A stretch of 41,940 nucleotides of DNA from Polyangiaceae bacterium (GCA_016929495.1 JAFGIS010000398.1:1-41940); one strand, 5' to 3'. Positions 14,087 through 23,276 are shown, counted from the stretch's first letter. The notes: generated by a model from the letters alone, not told the origin. Translations and numbers: made by a program.

Positions 14087-15204
14087 TCGAGCCTCCGGCG
14101 CATGAACAGACCGCACACCAGGCCGTCACATCCAACCTGGGCGCTCACGACACGCGACGGCCTACGAGCCTGATGCTCGGCGCCCGCCTTGGTTGGGGCT
14201 GGGCCAGAGGACAAGTCCCAGAGCACGAGACCGCCGCCGACCAACGCGAGTACGCTGCCGATCCCGAGCAGGACCCGCGCATTGCGCTGGTAGTCCTGCA
14301 TGGACTGGTACTCGTCGAGCCGGGCAAGCTGGGCTTCGTGCCGGGGGATCTCGGACTCGCTGTGGCGTCGGAACAGCTCGTAGACGCCGGCTCCTCCCAG
14401 CGCGACGGCGCTTCCTGCGAGGACCCCCCACGTCCAGACGTGGATCTTGGCGCCCGATCGGTGAGCTGCCTCCGACTCGGCGGGCCTTGGGGCCGCGGCA
14501 GGCGCGGGGACGGGCTGCTGCTCGACCTTCGCCGGCACGGTACTGGGCTCGCTCTCGACCTGACTCAGTCTCACGCTCACGTCGACGGCCCGTTCGGCGG
14601 GCAGATCGAGCTTCTCGACGGCGTCCTCGTATCCCGACCGTGCGAGCTTCAGCGCGTGCACGCCGGGCGCGAGCTCTCCGGTCCAGGGAGTGATGCCCAC
14701 AGGTGTCTCGTCCACGTGCACGGTGGCGCCTTCGGGATCGCTCAAGACGGTGACCTGTTGCACGCCGCGGGTTGCGAGCGTCTGTTCCAGACTCCGGATG
14801 CGCTCCGTCACTTGGTCGAGATCCTCGGCGTACGGCGACTCACGGACGTACTGGCGGTAGTAGCGCAGCGCGCTGGGCGTGTCCTTCATGCGCTCTGCGC
14901 AGCGGCCGAGGTTGAAGCTGAACGCTGGACTCGGGTAGAGCTTGCGGGCCTCGAGAAACGTGTCGAACGCCTCTGCGTAACGCCCTGCCCTGTACAGCTG
15001 TATTCCGCGATCGAATCGTGCGGCGGCCCGCTCGCGTTGGCTCTGTGCTTCGGATCCTCGCGGCGATGCCGGAGCGGCTCCGGTACGCGGCTGGGCTGCC
15101 ACAGGTGCGCCGCGGAGCAGCATCGCCGCAACCAAGGCAGCGCTTGCCCACCGCACGACGCGGATGGCTGACAGGGTTCCTGGTGGCCGGTGTTCTCGGT
15201 GCAT
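14083..15204 (-). CDS. TPR/PEGA envelope protein with membrane hairpin
   Basis: 373 aa. Signal peptide about 1-37 (ending VAAQ). TPR helices at about 60-140 (FDRGIQLYRAGRYAEAFD, then FNLGRCAERMKD). PEGA domain at 150-213 with VTVLSDPEGATVHVD, a TPW turn and LAPGVHALKLARSGYED. A Pro/Ala linker follows, then two membrane segments (about 255-277 and 310-330) around a charged loop. This is the same order of parts as 2427-3467. It starts 2 nt after the kinase stop with no ribosome site of its own, so it relies on coupling, and it overlaps the next gene by ATGA. Inferred role: a periplasmic adaptor between the kinase tail and the lipoprotein. Confidence 0.88.
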   Translation of the reverse strand: MHREHRPPGTLSAIRVVRWASAALVAAMLLRGAPVAAQPRTGAAPASPRGSEAQSQRERAAARFDRGIQLYRAGRYAEAFDTFLEARKLYPSPAFSFNLGRCAERMKDTPSALRYYRQYVRESPYAEDLDQVTERIRSLEQTLATRGVQQVTVLSDPEGATVHVDETPVGITPWTGELAPGVHALKLARSGYEDAVEKLDLPAERAVDVSVRLSQVESEPSTVPAKVEQQPVPAPAAAPRPAESEAAHRSGAKIHVWTWGVLAGSAVALGGAGVYELFRRHSESEIPRHEAQLARLDEYQSMQDYQRNARVLLGIGSVLALVGGGLVLWDLSSGPAPTKAGAEHQARRPSRVVSAQVGCDGLVCGLFMRRRLE

Positions 15205-15206
15205 GC

Positions 15207-16955
15207 TCAGAACGTCGTCTTGAGGTCCGTGTCCGTATCCGGGTCCGGGTTGGGTGGAAAGGCTTGGGTGGGTGGCGCGGGACGGTTCTCCGTCCGGGAG
15301 CTGCCGGCCGGCTGTTTCGGGGCCGCGGCGGGAGGTGTCCGAGGCGGGCGTCCAGCTCGCTTGGGCACCGCAGCGGCAGAGGCGCCTCGGGAACCAGCGT
15401 TTTGGCTGGACCGGGCGGGTGATGCCGTCGCTTCGTGCGGCGTCGGCTGCGGCGACTCGGGCCCCCTTGCCGCGTTCGAGGGCTGCCGCGCCGATCCCAG
15501 GGGCCGAGCAGGGCTTGGCTGGGCTGCCGCCGAAGGCGCTGCTGCGGGTCGCTGAGGCTCGCTGCTTGGCCGAAGCGCGTTGATAGCTGCCGCAACGGCC
15601 AACCCGAACGCGACCAGGGCTGCCAGCGTCCAGGCCACGCCGGTCCGTCCGAAGCTCGTCTTGGTGACGGTGGGCGTGGAAACCGGCGCCTCGGAGCCAG
15701 CGGAGTCGTCGACGGGGGTCGAGCTACTGGGCTTCGCGGGATCGCTGGGTGCACCGGGATCCCCGGAGATGGGCCTATCGAAGCTCAGCGTCCGGACATA
15801 GGACGGCGCCTCGCTGGGCCGTGTGACGGGCATCCAGGTCGACTGCAGAGAGGTGTTCGTTGCGTCGTCCGATACGCCGCGAGCCATGAGCCATTGGGCC
15901 AGCTCGATGCCCAGGATCCGTATCGAAGGCCAGCGTTCCCGCCGGTTCTTCACAAGTCCGCGCTGCATGAGGTCCCAGAGCTCCGCTTGGTCGGGCAAGA
16001 TCGAAACGAGCGGAACGGGATCCCTTTCGATCACCTCCCGCAAGACCGCGTTGTAGTTGGTGCCGACGAAAGGAGGGCTCCCCACCAGCACCTCGTACAG
16101 CACGACGCAGAATGACCAGATGTCCGTGCGATAGTCGACTTCGGCCCCGCGAGCCTGTTCGGGGGACATGTAGCCAGGGCTGCCGAGCACCGAGTCCACG
16201 GTGAGCGGACTCGAGGCCGTCATCGTCGCGATACCGAAGTCGACGAGCTTCGGCTGAACGCCGCTGCCTTGCGACACGCTGAGGAAGATATTCTCGGGCT
16301 TGATGTCACGGTGCACGATGCCCTTCTCGTGAGCCGCTGCGACCGCGTGGGCCACGGGTAGAAGCAGTCTGACGGCCGCGACCGGCGGGAGCTGCCCCGC
16401 GCGCCCGATACGCGTGCGCAGGTCCTCCCCGCGCAGGCGCTCCATGACGATGTAGGGATCGCCCTCGTCGCTGTGCCCGTAGTCGAGCACGCGCACGATG
16501 GCGGGATGCCCGAGTCTCGCGGCGGCGCGCGCTTCGCGGTGGAATCTCTCTGCGTTGGTCGGACCCTGGGCAGTTCGGTGGAGGATCTTGACGGCGACCT
16601 CCGTGTCGAGCGCCTCGTGATGCGCGGCCCAGACGCTGCCCATGCCACCTCGACTCAGTCGCTTGATGAGGCGGAACTTGCCTCCGAGCACGGCTCCGGC
16701 CAGATCCGGTGCATCCGATCCATGGGGCTCCTTTGCGGCCGCGTGCGCCGATTTCGGAGTGCAGGACGAACCGGACGGCACAGCTCCCGGGCAAGCCCGT
16801 TCGGAGGACGAGGTTCGCGTCCCATCGCTCGACCGAGTCGACTCCGGGTCCGTACCGACGCCGCTGCCGCTACCCGGCGGCTCGGCAGCAGCCAAGCTAG
16901 CCTCCGACCCGGAGGTTCGCGGCGTGGTGGCGCGGTTGGCGTTCTCGTCGGGCAT
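15207..16955 (-). CDS. Transmembrane Hanks-type Ser/Thr protein kinase
   Basis: 582 aa. An unusual 80-residue Ser/Gly/Pro-rich N-terminal extension precedes the kinase domain (about 91-355). Motifs: Gly loop SRGGMG (101-106), AVK Lys (K123), HRDIKPEN (215-222), DFG (239-241), SPEQ (264-267). One membrane helix lies at about 439-461. The outer tail is Pro/Ala/Ser-rich and ends in DTDTDLKTTF. No sensory domain is visible outside. First gene of operon 2; the stop is 2 nt before the TPR/PEGA start. The extension could be disordered or could reflect an annotated start that is too early, but no better ribosome site was seen inside it. Confidence 0.94.
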   Translation of the reverse strand: MPDENANRATTPRTSGSEASLAAAEPPGSGSGVGTDPESTRSSDGTRTSSSERACPGAVPSGSSCTPKSAHAAAKEPHGSDAPDLAGAVLGGKFRLIKRLSRGGMGSVWAAHHEALDTEVAVKILHRTAQGPTNAERFHREARAAARLGHPAIVRVLDYGHSDEGDPYIVMERLRGEDLRTRIGRAGQLPPVAAVRLLLPVAHAVAAAHEKGIVHRDIKPENIFLSVSQGSGVQPKLVDFGIATMTASSPLTVDSVLGSPGYMSPEQARGAEVDYRTDIWSFCVVLYEVLVGSPPFVGTNYNAVLREVIERDPVPLVSILPDQAELWDLMQRGLVKNRRERWPSIRILGIELAQWLMARGVSDDATNTSLQSTWMPVTRPSEAPSYVRTLSFDRPISGDPGAPSDPAKPSSSTPVDDSAGSEAPVSTPTVTKTSFGRTGVAWTLAALVAFGLAVAAAINALRPSSEPQRPAAAPSAAAQPSPARPLGSARQPSNAARGPESPQPTPHEATASPARSSQNAGSRGASAAAVPKRAGRPPRTPPAAAPKQPAGSSRTENRPAPPTQAFPPNPDPDTDTDLKTTF

Positions 16956-17516
16956 GGTCTATGCCGCCGTCCGGGCTCCTGGGGGACGGCCGTAGCCTTG
17001 CCATGGATATCTACTCCGAATGCACATCCGAATCATCGGACACAGGCAATGTGCCCTCCGGCCGAATCGTGCGAGAGCCGCTGGCGGTTCTTCGCATCCG
17101 CGGCCGTTGGCGCCCAGCGCAGACACAAATGCCGCCTGCGACCTGCCCATGTCCGTTGGATCCGACACGTTGATTCCTGACTTGTCATACGGCAGAAAGA
17201 CACGACATGCTGAGCCGCGGCCCCGAAGTCCCGCCGGTGAGGCGGTTGGTCGACGGCGGCCGTGTTTGTGGTCAAAGGTGGGCCGCAGCCTGCCTCGGCC
17301 GCTTCGCACAGGCCGAGGAAGCGGGTCCGATGCGGAACCTGCGCGGCGGCTACTGCGGCGGCGCGAGGTGCTGGCGTCCTGTCTCCGGGGTTCGCCGCAG
17401 GATCCGCCGGCCAGGGCGACGCCGTCGAATTCTGCCGCGAATGCCCCACGTCTGGGCCAACCAACGCGTTGTTACTTGTGTGCCCTGTCTTGGAGACAGG
17501 GCGTAGGCTCTCATCC
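16956..17516. other. Gene-free divergent region
   Basis: 561 bp between kinase 2 (minus) and the phosphatase gene (plus). Frames open on both strands look like antisense or random GC-rich translation, and none matches a family I know. Apart from the palindrome at 17482-17502 I see no defined structure. It should contain promoters for both flanking operons. Confidence 0.5.
17482..17502 (+). promoter_or_regulatory. Perfect 9-3-9 palindrome upstream of phosphatase gene
   Basis: GCCCTGTCT, a TGG loop, then AGACAGGGC: nine perfect pairs with a 3-nt centre, ending 14 nt before the ATG at 17517. There is no T-tract after it, so it is not an intrinsic terminator. It could be an operator or an mRNA hairpin close to the ribosome site. 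Function is inference. Confidence 0.55.
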
Positions 17517-18353
17517 ATGTCGCTTCGTGCCGAACGCTGGGTTCTCGTCGCTTGTCTGCCGACGGGTTGCGGTAGAACGGAATTGATGCTTGACCCCTGC
17601 CCGGATTGCCTGTCGGTGGACGGGCACGGCCTCAGTTCTGTGGACGCGGCCGGCACGGGCGGAGACGGGGGTGCGCCTTCAGAATCAGACGCGGGTTTCG
17701 CGGGCTCGAGCGGTTCCGAGGGCTGTTCACGGGGTCAGAGGATCCTGCTCGACGACGTGGTCAACGCGCGTGACATGGGCGGCGTGCCGCTTGCGGGGGG
17801 TGCCTCCGTCGCGTGCGGGACGCTCTATCGCGGTGCGCCGCTCGGCGGCTTCGATGATGCCGCCTGCGTGGCGTTTTCGGCGCTCGCCATTCGTACCGTG
17901 ATCGACCTGCGAATGGAGTCGGAGCGCACCGGCAAGCCGGACTCGCCGTGTGTCGTGACGAGCACGGATGTCGTCGTCGCGCCGTTGCCCATTCCCTACA
18001 ACGTGAGCCCCACCGACTACATCGCGGACTTGAACACGACCGACTCGATCGCCGCGGCATTCGCCGCGCTGGGCGACGACGCGGCGTATCCCGTCTACTT
18101 CCACTGCACCTGGGGTCGCGACCGCACCGGCGTGCTCGGCGCTGTGATCCTGCTCACTCTGGGCGCCAAGCACGAGGACATCCTCACCGAGTACGAACTC
18201 TCGGTCGAGGGCGGAGTCGGGGCCTATCCCGACAGCCTGAGCGCCGTGCTCGACGACATCGACGCGCGTGGCGGAGTCGAGGCGTATCTCGCCGAGGCGG
18301 GGGTAAGCCAGAGGTCGATCCAGGTGCTCAGGAGGCGCGCGGTCGTGCGATGA
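17517..18353 (+). CDS. Lipoprotein tyrosine phosphatase (Y_phosphatase3-like)
   Basis: 278 aa. The short hydrophobic N-terminus ends in LPTGC followed by GRTEL, a common start of myxobacterial lipoproteins although the lipobox has Pro at -3. A short Gly/Ser linker leads to the catalytic domain from about residue 75: VNARDMGG (83-90), a hallmark near the start of this family; RTVIDLR with acidic residues after it; and the P-loop HCTWGRDRTG with catalytic Cys197 and Arg203 (CX5R). Family members remove phosphate from phosphotyrosine, sometimes from phosphoinositides or Ser/Thr. An upstream in-frame start exists at 17262 but lacks family sequence. Export makes it likely to act in the periplasm or at the outer membrane. 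It lies between two kinase units. Confidence 0.88.
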   Translation: MSLRAERWVLVACLPTGCGRTELMLDPCPDCLSVDGHGLSSVDAAGTGGDGGAPSESDAGFAGSSGSEGCSRGQRILLDDVVNARDMGGVPLAGGASVACGTLYRGAPLGGFDDAACVAFSALAIRTVIDLRMESERTGKPDSPCVVTSTDVVVAPLPIPYNVSPTDYIADLNTTDSIAAAFAALGDDAAYPVYFHCTWGRDRTGVLGAVILLTLGAKHEDILTEYELSVEGGVGAYPDSLSAVLDDIDARGGVEAYLAEAGVSQRSIQVLRRRAVVR

Positions 18354-18419
18354 ACCGGCCCTCAGCCGTGGCGCGTCGTTGTGCGGCGACGACCTCGCCC
18401 CAGCGTTTCCACCCGGCCA

Positions 18420-18433
18420 TGGCAGAATTGCCA
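18420..18433 (+). promoter_or_regulatory. Short dyad upstream of winged-helix gene
   Basis: TGGCA, four bases, TGCCA, 59 nt before the GTG at 18492, in the 138-bp gap after the phosphatase gene. A possible operator; five-base arms can arise by chance. Confidence 0.25.
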
Positions 18434-18491
18434 CTCCCCGCCCCAAACGCGGCCGCTACACTCGACGACATAGCCCAACGGGAGAGCGGCC

Positions 18492-19481
18492 GTGAATCTG
18501 CAAGTCCTCATCGATTCGATCGTGCGTCAAATGACGGTGCTCATCGCGCAGCTTTCCACGGCGCGGGGGCTCAGGGCGCCCCTGGCAAACGTGGCCAACC
18601 AGGTGTTCCTCGACTTGGCCGAGGAGCTCCATCAGCAGGGCGTGAGTCGCAAGGTGAGCGCGGATATGTTCGGCCTCGCACTGCGTACCTACCTGCGCAA
18701 GATCCAGCGCCTGAGCGAGAGCTCCACGGAACAAGGCCGCTCGCTCTGGCAGGCCGTTCTCGAGTACCTGCAGAGGCACGACCTGCTGACGCGCGCCGAG
18801 GTCCTGCAGCACTTCTGCCGCGACGACTCTCAGGTGGTCGCGGGTGTGCTTCAGGATTTGAGCGACACCGGCCTCGTATATCGTGCCGGGGCCGGCCCGG
18901 CGACCAGCTACCGTGCAGCGACTCAAGCAGAGCTCGGCAGGGTGAGCGAGGCTGGCGCGGGTGTGGGATTCGACGAGCTCATCTGGGCCATCGTCTACCG
19001 GGAGGGGCCGCTGAGCGGCGAAGCGCTGGCGAGGATCACGCGACAAGCCGAGCTCGAAACGGTCATCTCGAGGTTGCTCGCGGCCGGGCGCATACAAAGC
19101 GAGGTCCGCGGTACCGAGACGGTCTACAGCGCCAAGGATTTGTTCATCCCGCGCTACTCACCGGTGGGTTGGGAGGCGGCGGTGTTCGATCATTTTCAGG
19201 CGGTGGTCCAGACGATTGCCGCCCGGCTCACGACCGAGGCCGAGGCCCGTTCTGATCTGGTCGGCGGAAGCACCTACAGTCTCGAGGTCTGGCCCGGTCA
19301 TCCCTACGAGCAAGAGGCGCTAGCCCAACTGGGTCAGTTTCGCGAAAGGACCTCGGCCCTTCGTGCCAAGATCCGGCAGCATAACCAGGAGCACCCACGT
19401 GGCAGCGACGTCATCCACATTACCGTCTACGGCGGCCAATGTGTCGTTCGTGAGCAACGGGAGGAAAGCAGCGATGTGTAA
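18492..19481 (+). CDS. Winged-helix-like cytoplasmic protein, unknown family
   Basis: 329 aa, GTG start with GGGAGAG upstream. No signal peptide or membrane segment. The N-terminal third contains a helix-turn-helix-like stretch around SRKVSADMFGLALRTYLRK. Then come two winged-helix-like segments: SLWQAVLEYLQRHDLLTRAEVLQHF...VLQDLSDTGLVYR and LIWAIVYREGPLSGEALARI...ISRLLAAGRI. The C-terminal 100 residues look alpha/beta and carry no motif I know. A role in DNA binding is inferred from these patterns. Its stop overlaps the start of the next gene by 8 nt, so the two are one operon. Confidence 0.8.
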   Translation: MNLQVLIDSIVRQMTVLIAQLSTARGLRAPLANVANQVFLDLAEELHQQGVSRKVSADMFGLALRTYLRKIQRLSESSTEQGRSLWQAVLEYLQRHDLLTRAEVLQHFCRDDSQVVAGVLQDLSDTGLVYRAGAGPATSYRAATQAELGRVSEAGAGVGFDELIWAIVYREGPLSGEALARITRQAELETVISRLLAAGRIQSEVRGTETVYSAKDLFIPRYSPVGWEAAVFDHFQAVVQTIAARLTTEAEARSDLVGGSTYSLEVWPGHPYEQEALAQLGQFRERTSALRAKIRQHNQEHPRGSDVIHITVYGGQCVVREQREESSDV

Positions 19482-21801
19482 CAGTGAGCAGAGGTGGTCC
19501 TGGGCCCTTGTCGCGTGGCTGGGTCTGTTGCTGTCGAGTTGCGGAGGCAGTACGGGTCAGAGCAGCGACAGCGAGACGCACTTCTTGAGGTACTGTGATG
19601 GCTCCTGCTCGGGCGGGCTCCGTTGTGTGTGCGGGGTGTGCACCAAAGCATGCGAGAAGGCAGCGACGTGTCGGGACATCTCGGAGGCGGCCGATTGCGT
19701 TGCGCCTACGGGTGCGACCTGCGAGTCGTCCGCTCCAGAGCGCGTTTGCGACGTGCTGTGCGATGCTGACGGCGATTGCGCGGACCTCGGCGACCGCTAC
19801 CAGTGCTATCAGGGCGCATGCAGGCAAGGTACGCCGCCGAGCGCCGCGCCGCAGGCGGGTGCAGGTGGTGCGGGCGAAGCGGGCGCGGGTACGGGCGGCG
19901 CCCGGGCCGCTGCGGGCGCACCGCACGCCGGTGGTTCGACGCCGAGAGCCGGAGCGCCCGGAACGGGTGGTGCCACCGTGGGCGGAGCGGGCACGGGCGG
20001 AGCGGACACGGGCGGAGCGGGTACGGGCGGAGCGGACACGGGCGGAGCGGGCACGGGCGGAGCGGGCACGGGCGGAGCGGGCACGGGCGGAGCGGACACG
20101 GGCGGAGCGGGTGCAGCGACGACCTGCTACGCGGCGCTTGACGCTGATCCCGTCGACTTGGACGCGCCGAGTAGCGCGTACGCCCCCGCGTTCGCCTCTA
20201 CGGAGGACGGCTTCGTCGGCGTGGCGCCGGGCGCGGACGGCGGCTATGCCATCACGCGGTACGGCGCGGACGGCGCGCTCCAGGGCAGCGTCGAGACCCT
20301 TTGGCCCGAAGTGCAGTACGTGCCAGAGGCCGAGCTCGCCGTCTCGGGGGACGTGCTGGCCATCGTGGATCTGGACGTGGACAAGGACACCCAGCGGCAA
20401 GTGTGCCGGCTCGCCATGGTCGGGCTCGCGGACGTGACGGCCCTACGAGAGCCGACTCGCTACAGCGATGCGCCCACTTCCGCCAGCGTCCTGAACGAAG
20501 CCGATGCCTGCGGCCTGGTCGCCGTCGACGGTGGCTTCGTCGTCCTATGGCATGCGCAGACGAGCGACACGAGCGACGAGTCGACGCTGTTCGCACAAGG
20601 CTACGACCTGGATGGCAACCAGGAGGGCGACCGTCTAGCTTTGGCGGTCGGCGACAAGCGGTCGGGGCTGTTCTCGGCTGCTTCGGACGGAACCCGCGCG
20701 GCGGTGGTCGTGGCCGGAAGCAAGGACGCTGCGCTCGAGCTCGCGTTCATCGAGGATGGACAGCTCAGCGCGGCCTCACTCGATCCCGGGGTGTCCGGCT
20801 TGTCAGACATCGTCGAGCTGGCGCCGGCCCGCGACGGATTCATCGCCAGAGCCGGGGACGAGCTGTCGGTGCTCGATCGAGACGGCCGCCTGCTGCATGG
20901 CCCCGTGTCGGTCGACTCCACGGTGCGCGTCGCACCGCTCGACGCCGGCTACGTGCTCGTGTCCAACGAGGAATATCTGGTCGCCCGCACGCTCGATGCC
21001 GAGCTCGGGGAACTGTCGGATCCGACCGCGATCAGCAACGATCGGGCCGCGAGCGCGTCTCAGCTGCTCTACGCGCCGGACGGCAGTCGCGTCGGCCTCA
21101 TCTACAACGATAGCGGGCAACGGCGCTTCGTGCGGCTGGTCTGCTCGGACACGCCGCCGGCCTCGCCTGGGCCGAGCGTCTGCCCGACACAGCCCCAGGT
21201 TTCGCCGCTCGACGACGGGTGCACGGATCCGGTCTGCCACGTCCTGGTGCGGCTCGACTACCTGACGCTCGGGCTGCGCGGCTGGGCTGCCATCGGAGGC
21301 GACTCGAGCCCGGTGGACAGCGAGGCTGCGACGACCGAGGCCCAGGCCGTGTTCGACGAGAACAGCGAGTACTTGTCCTCGCCGACCGCCAGTGGTCCCA
21401 GTGCCGGCCTGTTCACCGTCATCGCGCAGCCCAGTGACTTCGGCGCTTTTGCGCTCGTGGGCGAGCAGAGCGGCCTGGTCGTGTCCGCTGGCGGAGTGGT
21501 CTGGTCTGGCACGGGCCACTACTGGGTTCCCTCGCAGTGGAACGATCCGGCCGGGATCGCCTGCGCCGCCGAGGCAACCGAGGCCGCCGAAACCTACTTG
21601 GACCCGGGCGAATGCGCCTCCGAAGGCACTACCCCGGCCACGGCCGCCCAGGCCCTGAACGTCGTCCTGCGCTCCAACCTGGCGGCTCACCTTGCCGAGC
21701 AGGGTCCGTTCTCGGCGTTCGCGTTCCTCTATACGCCGACCGTGGGCGCCTGCTCGCCGGAGATTGCCGAGTATCTGGTCGTGCTGACGCAGGCACGATA
21801 G
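19474..21801 (+). CDS. Large lipoprotein with Cys-rich head and GGAGT repeats
   Basis: 775 aa. Signal with lipobox LSSC (lipid Cys 23). Residues about 40-110 form a Cys-rich head (CDGSCSGGLRCVCGVCTKAC). A Gly/Ala linker follows, with nine pentapeptide repeats of the GGAGT/GGADT type. Residues about 220-555 have recurring aromatic/Gly-Asp strands (GFVGVAPGADGGYAI, GFVVLWHAQT, GRLLHGPVSV) that look like a beta-propeller. A last domain of about 215 aa with a few Cys ends the protein. The start is chosen for GGGAGGA at 19459-19465 with 8-nt spacing; earlier in-frame starts lie inside the upstream gene. Ligand unknown. Confidence 0.85.
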   Translation: MCNSEQRWSWALVAWLGLLLSSCGGSTGQSSDSETHFLRYCDGSCSGGLRCVCGVCTKACEKAATCRDISEAADCVAPTGATCESSAPERVCDVLCDADGDCADLGDRYQCYQGACRQGTPPSAAPQAGAGGAGEAGAGTGGARAAAGAPHAGGSTPRAGAPGTGGATVGGAGTGGADTGGAGTGGADTGGAGTGGAGTGGAGTGGADTGGAGAATTCYAALDADPVDLDAPSSAYAPAFASTEDGFVGVAPGADGGYAITRYGADGALQGSVETLWPEVQYVPEAELAVSGDVLAIVDLDVDKDTQRQVCRLAMVGLADVTALREPTRYSDAPTSASVLNEADACGLVAVDGGFVVLWHAQTSDTSDESTLFAQGYDLDGNQEGDRLALAVGDKRSGLFSAASDGTRAAVVVAGSKDAALELAFIEDGQLSAASLDPGVSGLSDIVELAPARDGFIARAGDELSVLDRDGRLLHGPVSVDSTVRVAPLDAGYVLVSNEEYLVARTLDAELGELSDPTAISNDRAASASQLLYAPDGSRVGLIYNDSGQRRFVRLVCSDTPPASPGPSVCPTQPQVSPLDDGCTDPVCHVLVRLDYLTLGLRGWAAIGGDSSPVDSEAATTEAQAVFDENSEYLSSPTASGPSAGLFTVIAQPSDFGAFALVGEQSGLVVSAGGVVWSGTGHYWVPSQWNDPAGIACAAEATEAAETYLDPGECASEGTTPATAAQALNVVLRSNLAAHLAEQGPFSAFAFLYTPTVGACSPEIAEYLVVLTQAR
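19981..20115 (+). repeat. Nine tandem 15-bp units
   Basis: In-frame 15-bp tandem repeat (GGCGGAGCGGGCACG and close variants), nine units, each coding for GGAGT or GGADT (last unit GGAGA). A slippage-prone flexible linker inside the lipoprotein gene. Confidence 0.9.
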
Positions 21802-22012
21802 CTCCAGCCGCGGCGCAGGGCGATCGCACGCGTCGTGCCTGTGGCCCATCTTGACCTACATGCGCGCCGGTTCGTGATGCCGTCGCGTTCCGACAGCCGG
21901 CGCACAGCGGGACGGGCTCCGATGCGCTCCACGGCACGTCGGTTCGTGCTACAAGTTAGGCCTTGGCCCCTGGGTCGCGCGAGAGCGCGCGTCCACAATC
22001 CGGGCGCAGACC

Positions 22013-23272
22013 ATGCGAAAGAAGTCCTTTCTGCGTCTTGTCCGGACGCAACCTCCCGGATCGGTCGACATCCCACCCGATGGCTCCGGCGCACCCGCCG
22101 AGACGGCCCGGGTTCTGGTCGTCGACGACAACCCCCGCCTGCTCGAGGCCCATCGCCGGATGATCGCCGCGATCGGCGTCGAGGTCACCGCCGTGACCAG
22201 CGCACGGTCCGCCATGGAGCTTCTGGCGCACGGGAAGCGTGTCGATGTCATCGTCACCGACATCGTCATGCCGAACATGGATGGCGTGGCCATGCTGCGA
22301 GAAATACGCAAGTATGACCTAGACGTACCCGTCGTGCTCGTGACCGGATACCCGAGCCTCGCTACGGCCATGGAAGCCATGCGGTACGGCGGCCTTCGGT
22401 ACCTGACCAAGCCCGTCAAGGACGAGCAGCTCCAACAGGTCGTGCGTGAGGCCATCCAGCTGCATCGGCTCGCACGCCTCAAGCGTGAGGCGCTCCAGCT
22501 GGCCGAAGCGCACCATGCAGAGCTCGGGGATCGGGCGAGTCTCGAAGTACACTTCGAACGCGCCATGGAGCATGCGCGGGTGGCGTTCCAGCCCGTCGTC
22601 GACTGGCGGGCTCGTTCCCTGTTCGGATACGAGGCCTTCGTTCGTTCTCGTGAGCCGACCCTTTCGAGCCCGCAGCTGCTCTTCGGCGCGGCCGAACGCC
22701 TCGGGCGCGTGCAGGCCCTCGGCCGTTGGATTAGGGACCTCGTTGCCGCCGCCATGCCTGGCGCGCCGCCCGAGGCGATGGTCTTCGTGAACCTGCACCC
22801 CGCGGAGCTCGAGGACGACGCCTTGTCGGATCCAGCTGCCGCGCTGTCGGCCTTCTCGAGCCGTGTGGTTTTCGACATCACCGAGCGCAATTCGTTGGAT
22901 GGGCTCGAGGATGTCCAGGAGCGTGTGGCAACGCTGCGTGAACTCGGGTTTCGCATCGCCATGGACGACCTGGGCGCCGGATACGCCGGGCTTGCGAGTC
23001 TTGGCCGGCTCGAGCCCGATGTCGTGAAGCTCGATGCTTCTCTGGTTCGAGGTGTAGACCAATCTACACGCAAGCAGAGCCTGCTGCGCTCGATCGTTCA
23101 CGTCTGCGAGCGCCAGCTGGGAATGTACGTCGTTTGCGAGGGCGTGGAGCAAGAAGCGGAGAGGGATGCGCTGGTGTCCCTCGGAGCCAACCTGCTTCAG
23201 GGCTATCTGTTTGGCCGTCCTCGGGCCGAGTTCCATCCGCCGCGGTGGCTGGAGCGGGAGCAGCCAGGATAG
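22013..23272 (+). CDS. Response regulator with EAL c-di-GMP phosphodiesterase domain
   Basis: 419 aa, soluble. After a 30-residue N-terminal tail, the receiver domain (about 33-150) has acidic pair D38-D39, phospho-acceptor D83, T111 and K133. The EAL domain (about 175-410) keeps the residues needed for metal binding and catalysis: E207 (as EAF), N260, E291, D318-D319 (DDLGAGY), K339, E376 (CEGVE) and Q396. It should therefore hydrolyse c-di-GMP to pGpG, controlled by a histidine kinase. No kinase is encoded nearby. It converges with the TonB receptor gene with only 4 nt between stops. The downstream gene makes an outer-membrane receptor, but a link is not shown. Confidence 0.94.
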   Translation: MRKKSFLRLVRTQPPGSVDIPPDGSGAPAETARVLVVDDNPRLLEAHRRMIAAIGVEVTAVTSARSAMELLAHGKRVDVIVTDIVMPNMDGVAMLREIRKYDLDVPVVLVTGYPSLATAMEAMRYGGLRYLTKPVKDEQLQQVVREAIQLHRLARLKREALQLAEAHHAELGDRASLEVHFERAMEHARVAFQPVVDWRARSLFGYEAFVRSREPTLSSPQLLFGAAERLGRVQALGRWIRDLVAAAMPGAPPEAMVFVNLHPAELEDDALSDPAAALSAFSSRVVFDITERNSLDGLEDVQERVATLRELGFRIAMDDLGAGYAGLASLGRLEPDVVKLDASLVRGVDQSTRKQSLLRSIVHVCERQLGMYVVCEGVEQEAERDALVSLGANLLQGYLFGRPRAEFHPPRWLEREQPG

Positions 23273-23276
23273 TCCG

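Noticed and set aside
12758..15171. Long plus-strand frames over the Cys-rich lipoprotein and TPR/PEGA genes
   Set aside because: Antisense to genes with signal peptides, known motifs and coupled starts; compositions are unnatural.
17482..17502. Palindrome as a terminator
   Set aside because: No T-tract on either strand and no gene ends just before it.
17020..17656. Open frames on both strands in the region before the phosphatase gene
   Set aside because: No ribosome site, no motif, skewed composition.
19981..20115. Possible CRISPR-like array
   Set aside because: Contiguous 15-bp units without spacers, in frame within a lipoprotein gene.
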